Assembly: GCA_027485615.1 (NCBI GenBank)
Contig: JAIXQS010000140.1
Span: 1-46,425 of the forward strand
Direction: 5' to 3'
Source of the DNA: Verrucomicrobiaceae bacterium
GTDB lineage: Bacteria > Verrucomicrobiota > Verrucomicrobiia > Verrucomicrobiales > Akkermansiaceae
DNA: 46,425 nucleotides
The notes under the pieces were generated by a model. It made no database searches. It saw nothing but the letters and a program-made list of their open reading frames with translations, and had not been told where the DNA came from. Positions within the stretch are counted from its first letter, which is position 1, and every line of letters starts with the position of its first letter. Position numbers and translations under genes: made by a program. This document shows, in pieces, positions 31,016 to 40,057 of this stretch.

Positions 31016-31750
31016 ATGAGAAACAAACCACAGGAATATACGGGCCCCAGCGGAGTGCTGCTCGTGGACAAGGCGCCGGACATGACCTCGCACGATGTCG
31101 TGGCGATCGGTCGGCGGGCGCTGAACACGAAAAAGATCGGCCACTGCGGGACGCTTGATCCGATGGCCACCGGGCTGCTGATGCTGGTGGTCGGGCGCGC
31201 AACAAAGATCCAGGATCTGCTGATGAGTGAGGACAAGGTCTATGAAGGCACGCTCACGCTCGGCGAGCGCACCAGCACGCAGGACAAGGAGGGCGAGGTG
31301 CTTGAAACGCGCGAGGTCGGCGATTATTCCGAGGCGCAGGTCAAGGCGGCGTTCGATGCGTTCATGGGCGAGTTCGAGCAGCTGCCGCCGATGGTTTCCG
31401 CGATCAAGATGGACGGCGTGCCGCTCTACAAGCTCGCCCGCAAGGGGCAGGAGGTGGAGCGCAAGCTGCGGCCGGTGAAAGTCAGTGCATACGAAATCAC
31501 GCGTGTCGCGTTGCCGGAGGTCGATTTCCGCGTGCATTGCACGAAGGGTTTCTACGTGCGCACCTACGCGAACGACATCGGCGAGAAACTCGGCTGCGGC
31601 GCGCACCTGAGCGCGTTGCGGCGGACGAACTCGGGGAAATTCACCCTCGACCGCTCGGTGACCGTCGCGCAGCTCAAGGAGGGAAATCCCGAGATCCTGA
31701 TGAAAGCGCTGATTTCCCTGGCCGAAATTTCCCTGATGCGCGGAGCCTGA
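31016..31750 (+). CDS. truB: tRNA pseudouridine(55) synthase
   Basis: 244 aa. It converts U55 of tRNA to pseudouridine. The catalytic motif GHCGTLDPMATG has Asp48 as nucleophile; KVYEGTLTLGERTSTQD and GFYVRTYANDIGEKLG are the other TruB signatures. The C-terminal PUA-like extension of longer homologues is minimal. ATG 31016 follows the nrnA stop by 13 bases. Confidence 0.95.
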   Translation: MRNKPQEYTGPSGVLLVDKAPDMTSHDVVAIGRRALNTKKIGHCGTLDPMATGLLMLVVGRATKIQDLLMSEDKVYEGTLTLGERTSTQDKEGEVLETREVGDYSEAQVKAAFDAFMGEFEQLPPMVSAIKMDGVPLYKLARKGQEVERKLRPVKVSAYEITRVALPEVDFRVHCTKGFYVRTYANDIGEKLGCGAHLSALRRTNSGKFTLDRSVTVAQLKEGNPEILMKALISLAEISLMRGA

Positions 31751-31755
31751 AAACC

Positions 31756-32667
31756 ATGCCCATCCGGATCGACAAGCTGGAGGAGCTGGCGGCGCAGGAC
31801 GGGCCGCTGCATCTTGCCTTGGGCGTGTTCGATGGGGTGCATGTCGGCCACCGGGCGGTGATCGCGCGGGCGGTGGAGGCCGCGCGGAAAGAGGGCGGGA
31901 AAGCCTTCGTTGTGACGTTCGATCCGCATCCCATCCGGGTGATCGCGCCGGAGAAAGCGCCCGCCTCGCTGCTGGCGACGCTCGATGAAAAGGCGGCGGT
32001 GTTGAAGGCGCTGGGAGTGGACGGCTTGCTGGTGATCCATTTCGACATGGCCTTCGCGAAGATGGATGCGGAGGAATTCGTGAGGAAACTTCTGGCCGCC
32101 GATGTGAGGACGGTCGCGGTGGGCGAGGACTGGCGGTTCGGCAGCAAGCGCTCCGGTGATGTGGCGATGCTGCGCCGGATGGGCGGGGAGCTGGGTTTTC
32201 AACTGGAGGCCGTGCCGCCGGTGATGTGGGACGGGGAAAGGATCAGCAGCACCCGCATCCGCCAGGCGATCCGTGACGGGAATTTCGACGCCGTGGAGGA
32301 AATGCTCGGCCGGCCTTACGAGCTTTCCGGGACGGTCATCGAGGGCAGGAAGCTGGGCCGCGGGCTCGGATTCCCCACCGCAAACCTCCGCCTAGGGGAG
32401 CGGCAAACGCCCCGCGACGGCGTCTGGGCGGTAAAGGTGGATGGGGTGAGGAAAGGCGTCGCAAACCTCGGCACGCGCCCCACCGTGGATGGCGGCGAGC
32501 GGTTGCTGGAAGTGCATCTCCTTGATTTTTCCGGCGATCTATATGGCAAAGAGCTGCGGGTGAGGTTCGAGAAGTTCCTGCGGCCCGAGAGGAAATTCGG
32601 CTCGCTGGAGGAGCTGCGGGAACAGATCGGGAGGGATGCGGAGGAGGCGCGGCAATTTCCGGCATGA
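31756..32667 (+). CDS. ribF: Bifunctional riboflavin kinase/FAD synthetase
   Basis: 303 aa. The N-terminal adenylyltransferase domain has GVFDGVHVGH (23-32), TFDPHP and the ISSTRIR motif. The C-terminal flavokinase domain has GRGLGFPTANL and GVANLGTRPT. The enzyme makes FMN and then FAD from riboflavin. It starts 5 bases after truB, a truB-ribF order common in bacteria. The next spacer of about 160 bases holds no recognisable feature. Confidence 0.96.
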   Translation: MPIRIDKLEELAAQDGPLHLALGVFDGVHVGHRAVIARAVEAARKEGGKAFVVTFDPHPIRVIAPEKAPASLLATLDEKAAVLKALGVDGLLVIHFDMAFAKMDAEEFVRKLLAADVRTVAVGEDWRFGSKRSGDVAMLRRMGGELGFQLEAVPPVMWDGERISSTRIRQAIRDGNFDAVEEMLGRPYELSGTVIEGRKLGRGLGFPTANLRLGERQTPRDGVWAVKVDGVRKGVANLGTRPTVDGGERLLEVHLLDFSGDLYGKELRVRFEKFLRPERKFGSLEELREQIGRDAEEARQFPA

Positions 32668-32828
32668 ACATCACGGTCTTGCTCTTTTGCCGGGCGAATG
32701 GATATCCTGGAATACCCTCGCATGCTTTTTCCATAGGCTAGTCCATCTCGAAAGCCACACATGCCAGGGCTGAAGTAGCGCGTTCTTGTGTTCTTGCGGT
32801 TCTCGTCGGCGCGGATAGCTTTCAGGAA

Positions 32829-34286
32829 ATGAGTCGACGTGCTAAAAGGAAACGGGGAGGGGCGAAGGAGCCTTGGTTCGGAAAATTCCTGGCGTTCTTC
32901 GGGGTGTTCCTTTTGCTGGCTTTGACGCTGGGCTATGCAGGGCTGCGCGCCTACCTGCACAGCGAGGGTTTCCGGAAATTCCTTTCCGCCGAGGTCAGCA
33001 AGGCGGCGAAGGTGGCAGGCACGTTCAGCTCTTTCCGATGGGACGGGCTGGCGGTCGAGACGGAGCGGTTCGAGGCGGCCGGTGAGGGGATGATCGTCTC
33101 GGTCGGGGCGGATCAGATCGGCACGGAGGTGGGTTTCGGTGCTTTGGCCGCGGGCGCTTGGGAACTCAAGCAGACGCGGGTTTCGCGGGTGGAACTGGGT
33201 TTGGATTTCACCAGGAAAGAAGAGCCGTCGCCCGAGGTGGCGCAGATTGCCAAAAAGAGGAAGCAGGCGGGCTGGTTGCCGAGCGAGGTGCAGTTGCAAT
33301 CGGTGTCGATCGGTGAACTCGCGATCCGGGCCAAGACTTCCGAGGGCGAGGTCGCAGCGCGCGGGATGAAGGTGAGGCTTGAGCCGCTTTCGGCAAAAGG
33401 TGCTTACGAGGGGGAGATCACCGGTGGGACGATCAATCCGGCCAAGGCCTGGCTGCCCGAGGTTCGTTTGGAAAAGGTCAGGGGATCTTTCCGGGATGGC
33501 AGCGTTTTCATCACCAGCGCGGATCTCAAGGCATGGGACAGCGGGCGCATCGATGCCTTCGGGGAGTGGGATTCGAAGACCGGGACATACGCCTTCGAGG
33601 GCGATCTGGATGGGGTGAAATGCGATGAAGTCCTCAGCGAAAATTGGGCTCGCCGCCTCACCGGCGATGTCTCGTCGACCTTTTCCGTGAACAACATCAG
33701 CGGAAAGATGGCGATGAACGGCGAACTCACGGTCCGCAACAGCACCCTCACCGCCCTTCCCATGCTCGACGTGCTTGCCGCCTATGCGGACACCCGGCGT
33801 TTCCGCATCATCCAGCTCAGCGACGCGCGGACGAAATGGCGCTACTCGGACGGCGGATATGTGTTCACGGATTTCGTGATGGCGAGCGAGGGGCTGATCA
33901 GGCTGGAGGGGGATTTCTCGATCAAGGGGAAGGCCATCGACGGGCGTTTCCGGCTCGGGTTGGTTCCCGGCACGCTTTCCAGCATCCCCGGTGCGGAAAC
34001 CGACGTTTTCCTGCCCGGCGAGCGCGGCCTGCTATGGGCGCCGATCCGGATCACAGGGACGCTCGACGATCCCAAGGAAGACCTCACCGACCGCCTTGTC
34101 CTTGCGGCGGGCATGCGCATGTTCGATGTGATCCCCGAGAGCGGAGAGAAGGTTTTGAAATTCACGAAGTCGATGCTCGGCGAGAATCCCACCGGTGTTA
34201 TCGACAAGGGTCTGAAGGTCATCGACGAGGGGGAAAAGGTGATTGAGGGCGCCGAGGATGTCATTAAAGGCCTTCTGGGGAATTGA
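32829..34286 (+). CDS. AsmA-like single-pass membrane protein
   Basis: 485 aa. A basic N-terminus (RRAKRKRGG) precedes one membrane segment (about 20-44), and the rest is a long beta-rich periplasmic region with alternating strands (ETERFEAAGEGMIVSVGADQ; INPAKAWLPEVRLEKVRGSF; the late SEGLIRLEGDFSIKGKAIDG), as in AsmA/TamB-like proteins of lipid transport and outer-membrane biogenesis. The extreme C-terminus is an amphipathic repeat, GLKVIDEGEKVIEGAEDVIK. AGGAA lies just upstream of the ATG. Family placement is by overall pattern, not by a definite motif. Confidence 0.75.
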   Translation: MSRRAKRKRGGAKEPWFGKFLAFFGVFLLLALTLGYAGLRAYLHSEGFRKFLSAEVSKAAKVAGTFSSFRWDGLAVETERFEAAGEGMIVSVGADQIGTEVGFGALAAGAWELKQTRVSRVELGLDFTRKEEPSPEVAQIAKKRKQAGWLPSEVQLQSVSIGELAIRAKTSEGEVAARGMKVRLEPLSAKGAYEGEITGGTINPAKAWLPEVRLEKVRGSFRDGSVFITSADLKAWDSGRIDAFGEWDSKTGTYAFEGDLDGVKCDEVLSENWARRLTGDVSSTFSVNNISGKMAMNGELTVRNSTLTALPMLDVLAAYADTRRFRIIQLSDARTKWRYSDGGYVFTDFVMASEGLIRLEGDFSIKGKAIDGRFRLGLVPGTLSSIPGAETDVFLPGERGLLWAPIRITGTLDDPKEDLTDRLVLAAGMRMFDVIPESGEKVLKFTKSMLGENPTGVIDKGLKVIDEGEKVIEGAEDVIKGLLGN

Positions 34287-34337
34287 GGTCGAAAGATGGG
34301 CTTGTGCGCGGCGTATGGGAAACCTGGCACTCAACAA

Positions 34338-37300
34338 ATGAAAACCCGAAGGAACGGATACGATACGGCGCTTTGCGCGGGGATGGCTTTGGCTTTAGGG
34401 GGCGCTGCGAACGCCTTGCCGGAGGGCTGGAAAATCACGGAGTTCGCCGCGCCGCCACAAGGCGAATACCCCGCCGCGATCTCCGCCGCCGCGAACGGCG
34501 ATGTTTATATTTCCTCCGATAGGAACGGCTCGCTGGGCAAAGATCCCAAGTTCGGTAAAATTGTCCGCGCCACGGACACCGACGGCAACGGCAAGGCCGA
34601 TGAGTTCCAGGATTTCGTGCCGCTGGTGAACAGCCCGCGCGGCGGGCATTTCGTCGGAAATACCCTTTACCTGATTCATCCGCCCTACCTCAGCTCCTTC
34701 CGCGACACGGACGGCGATGGCGTGGCGGATGAGAAAAAGACCCTCGTGAAAGGCTTCGGCTGGGGCATCGAGCACCCGCGTGGCGCCGACCACACCACCA
34801 ACGGCGTGCGCATGGGCATCGACGGCTGGCTCTACGTCTCGGTCGGCGATTTCGGCATGCCGGATGCGGTGGGAGCCGATGGCACGCACCTCACCCTCTG
34901 GGGCGGTGGCGTGGTTCGCGTGCGTCCCGATGGCTCCGAGATGGAGGTTTATTCCTACTATGTGCGCAACATCTGCGACACGGCGATCACCCCGACGCTC
35001 GACCTGTTTTCCCGCGACAACACGAACGATGGCAAGGGTTGGAACACGCGCTTTCACCATTTCATCCCGATGGGAGACTACGGTTATCCGCGCCTCTATC
35101 AGAAATTTTTCGACGAGACGGTCGTCGCGCTGAAGGACTACGGCGGCGGTTCCGGCACCGGTGCGCTCGCCCTCGATGAGCCGGGCTTCCCCGCCGAATA
35201 CAAGAACGCCGTCTTCACCTGCGACTGGACCACAGGAAACATCTACCGCCACCCGATGAAGCCCATGGAGGCGACTTTCGAGGTGCAGCAGGAGGTCTTC
35301 CATCCGCTGACACGCGCCACCGACATCGATGTGGACGGTTCGTCCCGCCTCTACCTCGCCGATTGGCGGAACGGGAAATTCAACTACGACCCCAAGCAGC
35401 AGATCGGCATGGTTCAGATGGCTCTGCCGCCGAACTGGCAGAAACGCGAGTTTCCTGATCTGAAAAAGATGTCCGACTCGGACTTGGCGGGACAGATCGG
35501 TTCCGACAGCGCGGTGATGCGGCTTGAGGCGCAGCGGGAAATCATCTCGCGCGGCGTGAAGCCGGTGTTTTCGGAAAAGCTGCTCTCCCTCGCAAAGGAC
35601 AGCACCGCCGATGTCGGCAAGCGCGTCGCCGCCGTTTTCACCTACAAGCAGCTCCTCGGCGAGGATGCGAATGCCGAGTTGAACAAGCTCGCCACCACCG
35701 ACTCGTTCCGCGAATACGTCCTGCGCGCCCTGGCCGACCGCAAGACCCAGCTCAAGGGAGTGGATAAGGCGAATTTCGGCATCAATCTGAAACACGAGGA
35801 TCCGCGCGTCCGCCTCCAGGCGCTCAACGGCCTCGCTCGCCTCGGTGCTAAGGAAGCTGCTCCCGCCATCCTCGCCTCCCTCGCCGGGATGAACACCGAT
35901 GCCGGAGAGATCGCGAAAACCGAGCGCCGTTATGTCCCGCATGTCGCGATCAAGGCGCTCGCCTCGCTCCGAGCTGTGGACGCCTGCCTCGCCGCCGTCA
36001 AGGATGAAGCCACCCGCCCCGCCGCCCTCCGCGCCCTTCAGGAAATGCATCTCATCGAAGCCGTGGACGGGCTCATCGCCATCGTTAAAGCCAATCCCGA
36101 CACCGACACCACCGAAGGCGCGCTTTCCGCCCTCGCCCGTCTCCATTTCCGCGAGAACAAATGGGATCTCGTGAAATGGTGGCACACCCGCCCCGATGAC
36201 CGCGGCCCCTATTACGAGCCGACCGAGTGGGAAGGCACCGCGAAAGTCCGCGCCGCCATCGAGGAGCATTTCGGGAAAGTTCCCGAAGCCCGGCGCAGCG
36301 CATTCATCTCGCTGCTTGCCGACAATCGCATCCCTGTCAGCGCCCTGAAACTGCCGGGACTCGATCCCGTCGTGCTCGCACTTTCCTCCCAGGAACCCGA
36401 CGACGCGACCCTCGCCCTGCTCTCCGACGCCACCCGCGATCCGAAGCGGAAATGGGAGCAGCGCTTGCTGGCTTTCCAAGCCCTCGGCCGTGCGAAGCCA
36501 GACAAGGCGGTGCCTCTTTTCATCAAATCCCTCGCCGCATGGACGGAAGCCAAGGAACCGCAGGCCGCCACCATGGTCTCCGATTTCATCAATGAGACCC
36601 GCCGTTTCACCGAGGTTAAGGTCCTCAACGAGGTCGCGAAAAAGGGCGAGGACACCGAAAGCACGATCGCGTGGAAAGCCATGCTCACCGTTCTGAACAG
36701 CCCCCTTGTGAAAGAGCAGAACAAGGTCGAGGTCAGGGCTTTGCTGGACAAGAATCCCATGGAGGTCGGGCTTTTCCATGCCATCGCGGAGATGAAGCTT
36801 TCCGGCTTCGACAAGCAGATCGCAGCCGGAATCGGCAGCGACAACGACAAGACGATCATCGCCGCCAAGGCCGCCAAGGAGGCGGGATCTGCTTCGGGTG
36901 CTGATGGCCGCAAGGTCGGCGAGATGAAACCGGAGGAGGTCACCGCCCATGCCATGAAAAACAAGGGCGACGCGAAAAACGGCGAGCGTCTTTACGTCTC
37001 GCAGGGCTGCATCGCCTGCCATGCCATCGATCTCAAGGCGGCTCAGAAAGGCCCTTATCTCGGCGCTTCCGGAGCGAAGTTCCAGCGGGATTACCTGATC
37101 CAGTCCATCCTCGATCCGAGCGCCGTCGTCGCGCAGGGTTTCCAAACCTCCGTCTTCACACTGAAGGACGGCAAGGCGCACATGGGCTTCGTCACCAGGG
37201 AGCAGGATGATGTGATCGAGCTCCGCGACATCGCCGGCCAGGTCTCCCTGATCAAGCGCTCGGATGTGAAAGAGGAGAAGACCCTCCCGCAATCCATGAT

Positions 37301-37388
37301 GCCGCCCGGTCTCGGCAGCACCCTTTCCATCGGGGATTTCACGGATCTCATCGGATACCTCGTCTCCCTGAAAAACGTCGGGGGCTGA
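34338..37388 (+). CDS. PVC-type haem-binding CxxCH protein with propeller and HEAT-like repeats
   Basis: 1016 aa, exported (signal peptide to about residue 26, cleavage near ANALP). The N-terminal beta-propeller has calcium-type loops (DTDGNGKADEF, DTDGDGVADEKK). A middle region of HEAT-like helical repeats spans about 400-850 (RVRLQALNGLARLGAKEAAP). The C-terminal cytochrome c domain has CIACH (Cys891, His895), the KGPYLGASGAKF loop and SMMPPGLG as candidate axial Met. Same class as the protein at 10237 but a different variant. ATG 34338 is chosen because the signal peptide starts there. ThuA follows after 35 bases. Probably periplasmic oxidation of a sugar-like substrate. Confidence 0.93.
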   Translation: MKTRRNGYDTALCAGMALALGGAANALPEGWKITEFAAPPQGEYPAAISAAANGDVYISSDRNGSLGKDPKFGKIVRATDTDGNGKADEFQDFVPLVNSPRGGHFVGNTLYLIHPPYLSSFRDTDGDGVADEKKTLVKGFGWGIEHPRGADHTTNGVRMGIDGWLYVSVGDFGMPDAVGADGTHLTLWGGGVVRVRPDGSEMEVYSYYVRNICDTAITPTLDLFSRDNTNDGKGWNTRFHHFIPMGDYGYPRLYQKFFDETVVALKDYGGGSGTGALALDEPGFPAEYKNAVFTCDWTTGNIYRHPMKPMEATFEVQQEVFHPLTRATDIDVDGSSRLYLADWRNGKFNYDPKQQIGMVQMALPPNWQKREFPDLKKMSDSDLAGQIGSDSAVMRLEAQREIISRGVKPVFSEKLLSLAKDSTADVGKRVAAVFTYKQLLGEDANAELNKLATTDSFREYVLRALADRKTQLKGVDKANFGINLKHEDPRVRLQALNGLARLGAKEAAPAILASLAGMNTDAGEIAKTERRYVPHVAIKALASLRAVDACLAAVKDEATRPAALRALQEMHLIEAVDGLIAIVKANPDTDTTEGALSALARLHFRENKWDLVKWWHTRPDDRGPYYEPTEWEGTAKVRAAIEEHFGKVPEARRSAFISLLADNRIPVSALKLPGLDPVVLALSSQEPDDATLALLSDATRDPKRKWEQRLLAFQALGRAKPDKAVPLFIKSLAAWTEAKEPQAATMVSDFINETRRFTEVKVLNEVAKKGEDTESTIAWKAMLTVLNSPLVKEQNKVEVRALLDKNPMEVGLFHAIAEMKLSGFDKQIAAGIGSDNDKTIIAAKAAKEAGSASGADGRKVGEMKPEEVTAHAMKNKGDAKNGERLYVSQGCIACHAIDLKAAQKGPYLGASGAKFQRDYLIQSILDPSAVVAQGFQTSVFTLKDGKAHMGFVTREQDDVIELRDIAGQVSLIKRSDVKEEKTLPQSMMPPGLGSTLSIGDFTDLIGYLVSLKNVGG

Positions 37389-37423
37389 AACGCACGCCAA
37401 CAAAACCAAGAATCACCCACAAC

Positions 37424-38242
37424 ATGAAAACCAACACCAAGATCGCCGCCCTCGCATTTGCGGGCTTCGCATTCATCCCCGGCCTCCACGCCGAGACCAA
37501 GCCGCTCAAGGCCCTGTTGCTCACCGGCGGCTGCTGCCACGACTATAAGGCCCAGAAGGATATCCTCAAAAAAGGCATAGAGGCTCGCGGCAACATCATC
37601 GTGGATCAGATCCACACCGACAACAGCACCGTCAAACCCGACCTCCCCATCTACGGACTGCCCGAATATGCGAAAGGCTACGACATCGTCATCCACGACG
37701 AGTGCGCCGCCGGAATCACCGATGTCAAAACCATCGAGGGCGTGCTCGCCCCCCACAAGGCCGGCACTCCCGGTGTAAACCTCCACTGCGCGATGCATTC
37801 CTACCGTTTCGGCAATATCAAGCAACCCGTGGAGGCCGGTGCGGACAACGCACAGTGGTTCGTATATCTCGGCCTCCAGTCCACCGGTCACGGCCCGCAG
37901 AAGCCCATCGACATCATCCACGTGGACAAGGAGCACCCGATCACAAAGACTCTCGCCGATTGGACGACAGGTAACGAGGAGCTATATAACAATATCAAGG
38001 TGTTCGATACCGCTCACGTGCTCGCCAAGGGCAAGCAGGGAGATCAGGAAACCGTCGTCACCTGGACGAACGACTACAACGGCACCAAGGTTTTCAATAC
38101 GACCATCGGGCACAACAACGTGACCGTGGAAGACGCCCGCTATCTCGACCTCGTCACCCGCGGCCTCCTCTGGGCATGTGGCAAGCTCGATGACAAGGGC
38201 AACATCGCCGAGGGCTACGCCCCCGCGAAAGCCCCTGAATAG
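37424..38242 (+). CDS. Exported ThuA-domain protein
   Basis: 272 aa with signal peptide (to about residue 23, HAETK). The ThuA-like (trehalose-utilisation, class-I glutamine-amidotransferase-like) fold is seen in LLLTGGCCHDY, the KGYDIVIHDECAAG strand, GVNLHCAMHSYR and the C-terminal LLWACGKL. ThuA proteins beside PVC haem proteins are frequent in Verrucomicrobia and Planctomycetes, where they are proposed to act on oxidised sugars. Cotranscription with the 34338 gene is likely. Confidence 0.9.
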   Translation: MKTNTKIAALAFAGFAFIPGLHAETKPLKALLLTGGCCHDYKAQKDILKKGIEARGNIIVDQIHTDNSTVKPDLPIYGLPEYAKGYDIVIHDECAAGITDVKTIEGVLAPHKAGTPGVNLHCAMHSYRFGNIKQPVEAGADNAQWFVYLGLQSTGHGPQKPIDIIHVDKEHPITKTLADWTTGNEELYNNIKVFDTAHVLAKGKQGDQETVVTWTNDYNGTKVFNTTIGHNNVTVEDARYLDLVTRGLLWACGKLDDKGNIAEGYAPAKAPE

Positions 38243-38251
38243 TGCCCAGCC

Positions 38252-38695
38252 TTACGCTGGTGGCGTATCTAAAAGCCGCAAGGCTTCAGGCCATTTCATC
38301 GGCAGCTTGTTCACCGGAACCTCCACACTGATGAAACGCATGTTCCTGGCGGTGACGCGGCTGTTTTTCACCGCAGCACGGTGGACGGGTGAGGCGGCGA
38401 AGCTGTCGCGCGATGCCTCATCTTTCCAGGCGGTCATTGTCCACGCTTTTTTCCCGATCAGTTGGAACCGAAACGAGTATCCGAGCAGTCCGCTTTGGTT
38501 GGGGAGATCTGCGATGACTTTGCGGGTATCATCGAAAAATGCCCTGCGTTGCCCGGGTTTGTGCTCCACCGCGCTGAGCGTTACGATGGCCGATTTCGTA
38601 TCTGCGGTGCCCATCCGACGGTAGGGCGATGTATAGGTGCAAGAAGTGATCGGTGATAAAAGGAACACGGCAAAGATCGTGGTGCGAGGTTTCAT
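38252..38695 (-). CDS. Lipoprotein with ABM-like (antibiotic biosynthesis monooxygenase) domain
   Basis: 147 aa. A lipobox, SPITSC, places the lipidated Cys at 19. The body resembles the ABM ferredoxin-like fold (LGYSFRFQLIGKKAWTMTAW, then DEASRDSFAASPVHRAAVKN). ABM-fold proteins usually act in the cytoplasm on aromatic compounds or haem, so a lipoprotein version is unusual. It is 9 bases downstream of the DinB-like gene on the same strand, so the two form a pair probably controlled by the divergent HxlR regulator. Confidence 0.65.
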   Translation of the reverse strand: MKPRTTIFAVFLLSPITSCTYTSPYRRMGTADTKSAIVTLSAVEHKPGQRRAFFDDTRKVIADLPNQSGLLGYSFRFQLIGKKAWTMTAWKDEASRDSFAASPVHRAAVKNSRVTARNMRFISVEVPVNKLPMKWPEALRLLDTPPA

Positions 38696-38704
38696 CGGAC
38701 GGGT

Positions 38705-39298
38705 TCACGATGCCATCAGACCCGCGCGGATCAGGTCGATTTGCCTGAGGTGGAGTTTCATGTGAAAGCCAATCATGAAGTGCCATGTGGCGGCATCCAT
38801 CGGGCCGAACCACGGATGGGGAAACGTGAGGGAGGTTTTGAGATTCGGGATCTGCGCGGCGGTATCGATGAAATCACGGCAGCCTTGATCAAATCCGATG
38901 ATCACCCCTTTCGTCACCTGTGCGCTCGGCTTTACGTCGGCGGTGCTCACTTTCCCTGCCGGTAGGCGGCCTGCACCCAGCTCGGCGATCACTCCGGTGA
39001 TGCCTTGGTTCACGATTCGCAGGTGATCCACCACCATCAGAAGCGACCAAAAGCGGCTGCTGTCTTCCAAGCCTGGAAGGCGCCTGATCAGCACCGGTTG
39101 CGACAAAATCGGCTCATCAAGCCCTTCCAGACGTTGCAAAATTGCCGATCTTTGGGCTTCGAATACGGCAATGGCTTGGGTTCGCGTGGTGGTGGCGGCT
39201 TTTCCGCGGATCATGAGATTCCCGAAGAATCTCTCGATACCGGGGATTCCCGCTCCGGGAGCTGCTAGATGCGGAGGTGCGTCTTGGTTTGCATTCAT
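38705..39298 (-). CDS. DinB-like four-helix metal-binding protein
   Basis: 197 aa, all-helical. Candidate metal-binding His residues are in VVDHLRIVN and in WHFMIGFHMKLHLRQI near the C-terminus, the usual DinB/YfiT spacing. Such proteins are thiol S-transferases or of unknown role. ATG 39298 is preferred to a TTG five codons upstream. It is divergent from hxlR across a 71-base spacer with palindromic operators, a common regulator/target arrangement. Confidence 0.75.
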   Translation of the reverse strand: MNANQDAPPHLAAPGAGIPGIERFFGNLMIRGKAATTTRTQAIAVFEAQRSAILQRLEGLDEPILSQPVLIRRLPGLEDSSRFWSLLMVVDHLRIVNQGITGVIAELGAGRLPAGKVSTADVKPSAQVTKGVIIGFDQGCRDFIDTAAQIPNLKTSLTFPHPWFGPMDAATWHFMIGFHMKLHLRQIDLIRAGLMAS

Positions 39299-39299
39299 G

Positions 39300-39346
39300 C
39301 TTGCGATATGCAAGTAACCTTGTTGACTTGCTTGTTGATTGCAAGT
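39300..39346. promoter_or_regulatory. Triple inverted-repeat operator between dinB-like gene and hxlR
   Basis: GCAAGT (39310-39315), ACTTGC (39326-39331) and GCAAGT (39341-39346) alternate in orientation, with starts 16 and 15 bases apart. CTTGC-GATAT-GCAAG (39300-39314) is a further perfect inverted repeat. The half-sites lie in the short spacer between divergent genes, next to a TTGACT -35-like element (39323-39328). They fit binding of a dimeric winged-helix regulator such as HxlR; the assignment is inference. Confidence 0.6.
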
Positions 39347-39369
39347 GAAACTTTTGGTAAATCTCGCCC

Positions 39370-39744
39370 ATGCCCTTATCGAAGAAAAAGATCGCCTTGG
39401 TTGCTTCGGAGCGACGCTCGCCGTGTCCCGTGGCCTGCGCGCTCGATGTTTTCGGAGATCGCTGGACCCTGCTCGTCATTCGCGACCTGATCCTGGGAAA
39501 AGCCCGCTTCAAGGATTTCCTGGCATCCCCCGAGCGCATCCCCACCAATATCCTTGCGGATCGCCTGAGGCGCCTGATGAAACATCAGGTCGTCAGCCAT
39601 TGCGCCGACAGCGAAGGCTCGCGTCATCTGGCCTACCAACTTACCGAGAAAGGCGCGGCTCTGCTCCCCGTGGTTAAGTCGATGAAAGACTGGGGACTGG
39701 CTTGGGAAGAAGGCACACGGATTCCCGTGAAGGTTGGCATTTGA
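39370..39744 (+). CDS. HxlR-family transcriptional regulator
   Basis: 124 aa winged-helix protein of one HxlR domain. The family opening SPCPVACALDVFGDRW carries the conserved cysteine(s), Cys19 and Cys23, used by some members as redox sensors. LIRDL-type helices and the recognition segment RIPTNILADRLRRL follow, then YQLTEKGAAL in the wing. It is divergent from the DinB-like and ABM genes and probably controls them from the operator at 39300-39346. AGATC-rich upstream sequence offers no clear promoter. Confidence 0.93.
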   Translation: MPLSKKKIALVASERRSPCPVACALDVFGDRWTLLVIRDLILGKARFKDFLASPERIPTNILADRLRRLMKHQVVSHCADSEGSRHLAYQLTEKGAALLPVVKSMKDWGLAWEEGTRIPVKVGI

Positions 39745-40057
39745 GCTTTCTGCTTTCACGCCGCAGCCGGGAGCCGTGGGTTCACTCACTACCGCTGGTC
39801 GCGTTGGATCAGGTGTTACGAGCAATCCGGTTGGTCGAGCGATTCAACCCGAACCAATTATGAGTTCTGGTGCTGACGGAACAGGCTCAGCCGCGGCCAA
39901 AACCGCGCCGGTAGCACCGGGATCCGCAACAGCAGGAAGCTTACCGGATCATCAAAACCCATGCGGGGAACTTCAAACGGTGTCATACAGGATGGAATAG
40001 TCGCAGGCCTCCCATGACGAATGGTTTATCATGGCAGGCAGACGTCAGCCACGCCAA
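39745..40057. other. 313-bp spacer without recognisable gene
   Basis: An 88-codon frame (TTG start, 39734-40000) has Gly/Ser/Ala/Pro-rich composition unlike a folded protein. A frame-shifted plus-strand reading near 39769-40005 (YRWSRWIRCYEQSGW, later MRGTSNGVIQ) is not obviously a known protein either. It may be a decayed gene. No hairpin, repeat or RNA gene is evident. Confidence 0.3.

Noticed and set aside
34395..37409. A 1004-codon antisense open frame across the second haem-protein gene.
   Set aside because: It mirrors a real gene with signal peptide, propeller and CxxCH. Its product has no recognisable motif, and long antisense frames are common in GC-rich coding DNA.
39734..40000. An 88-codon frame starting with TTG inside the end of hxlR.
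   Set aside because: TTG start, overlaps hxlR out of frame, and Gly/Ala/Ser/Pro-rich composition without a motif.
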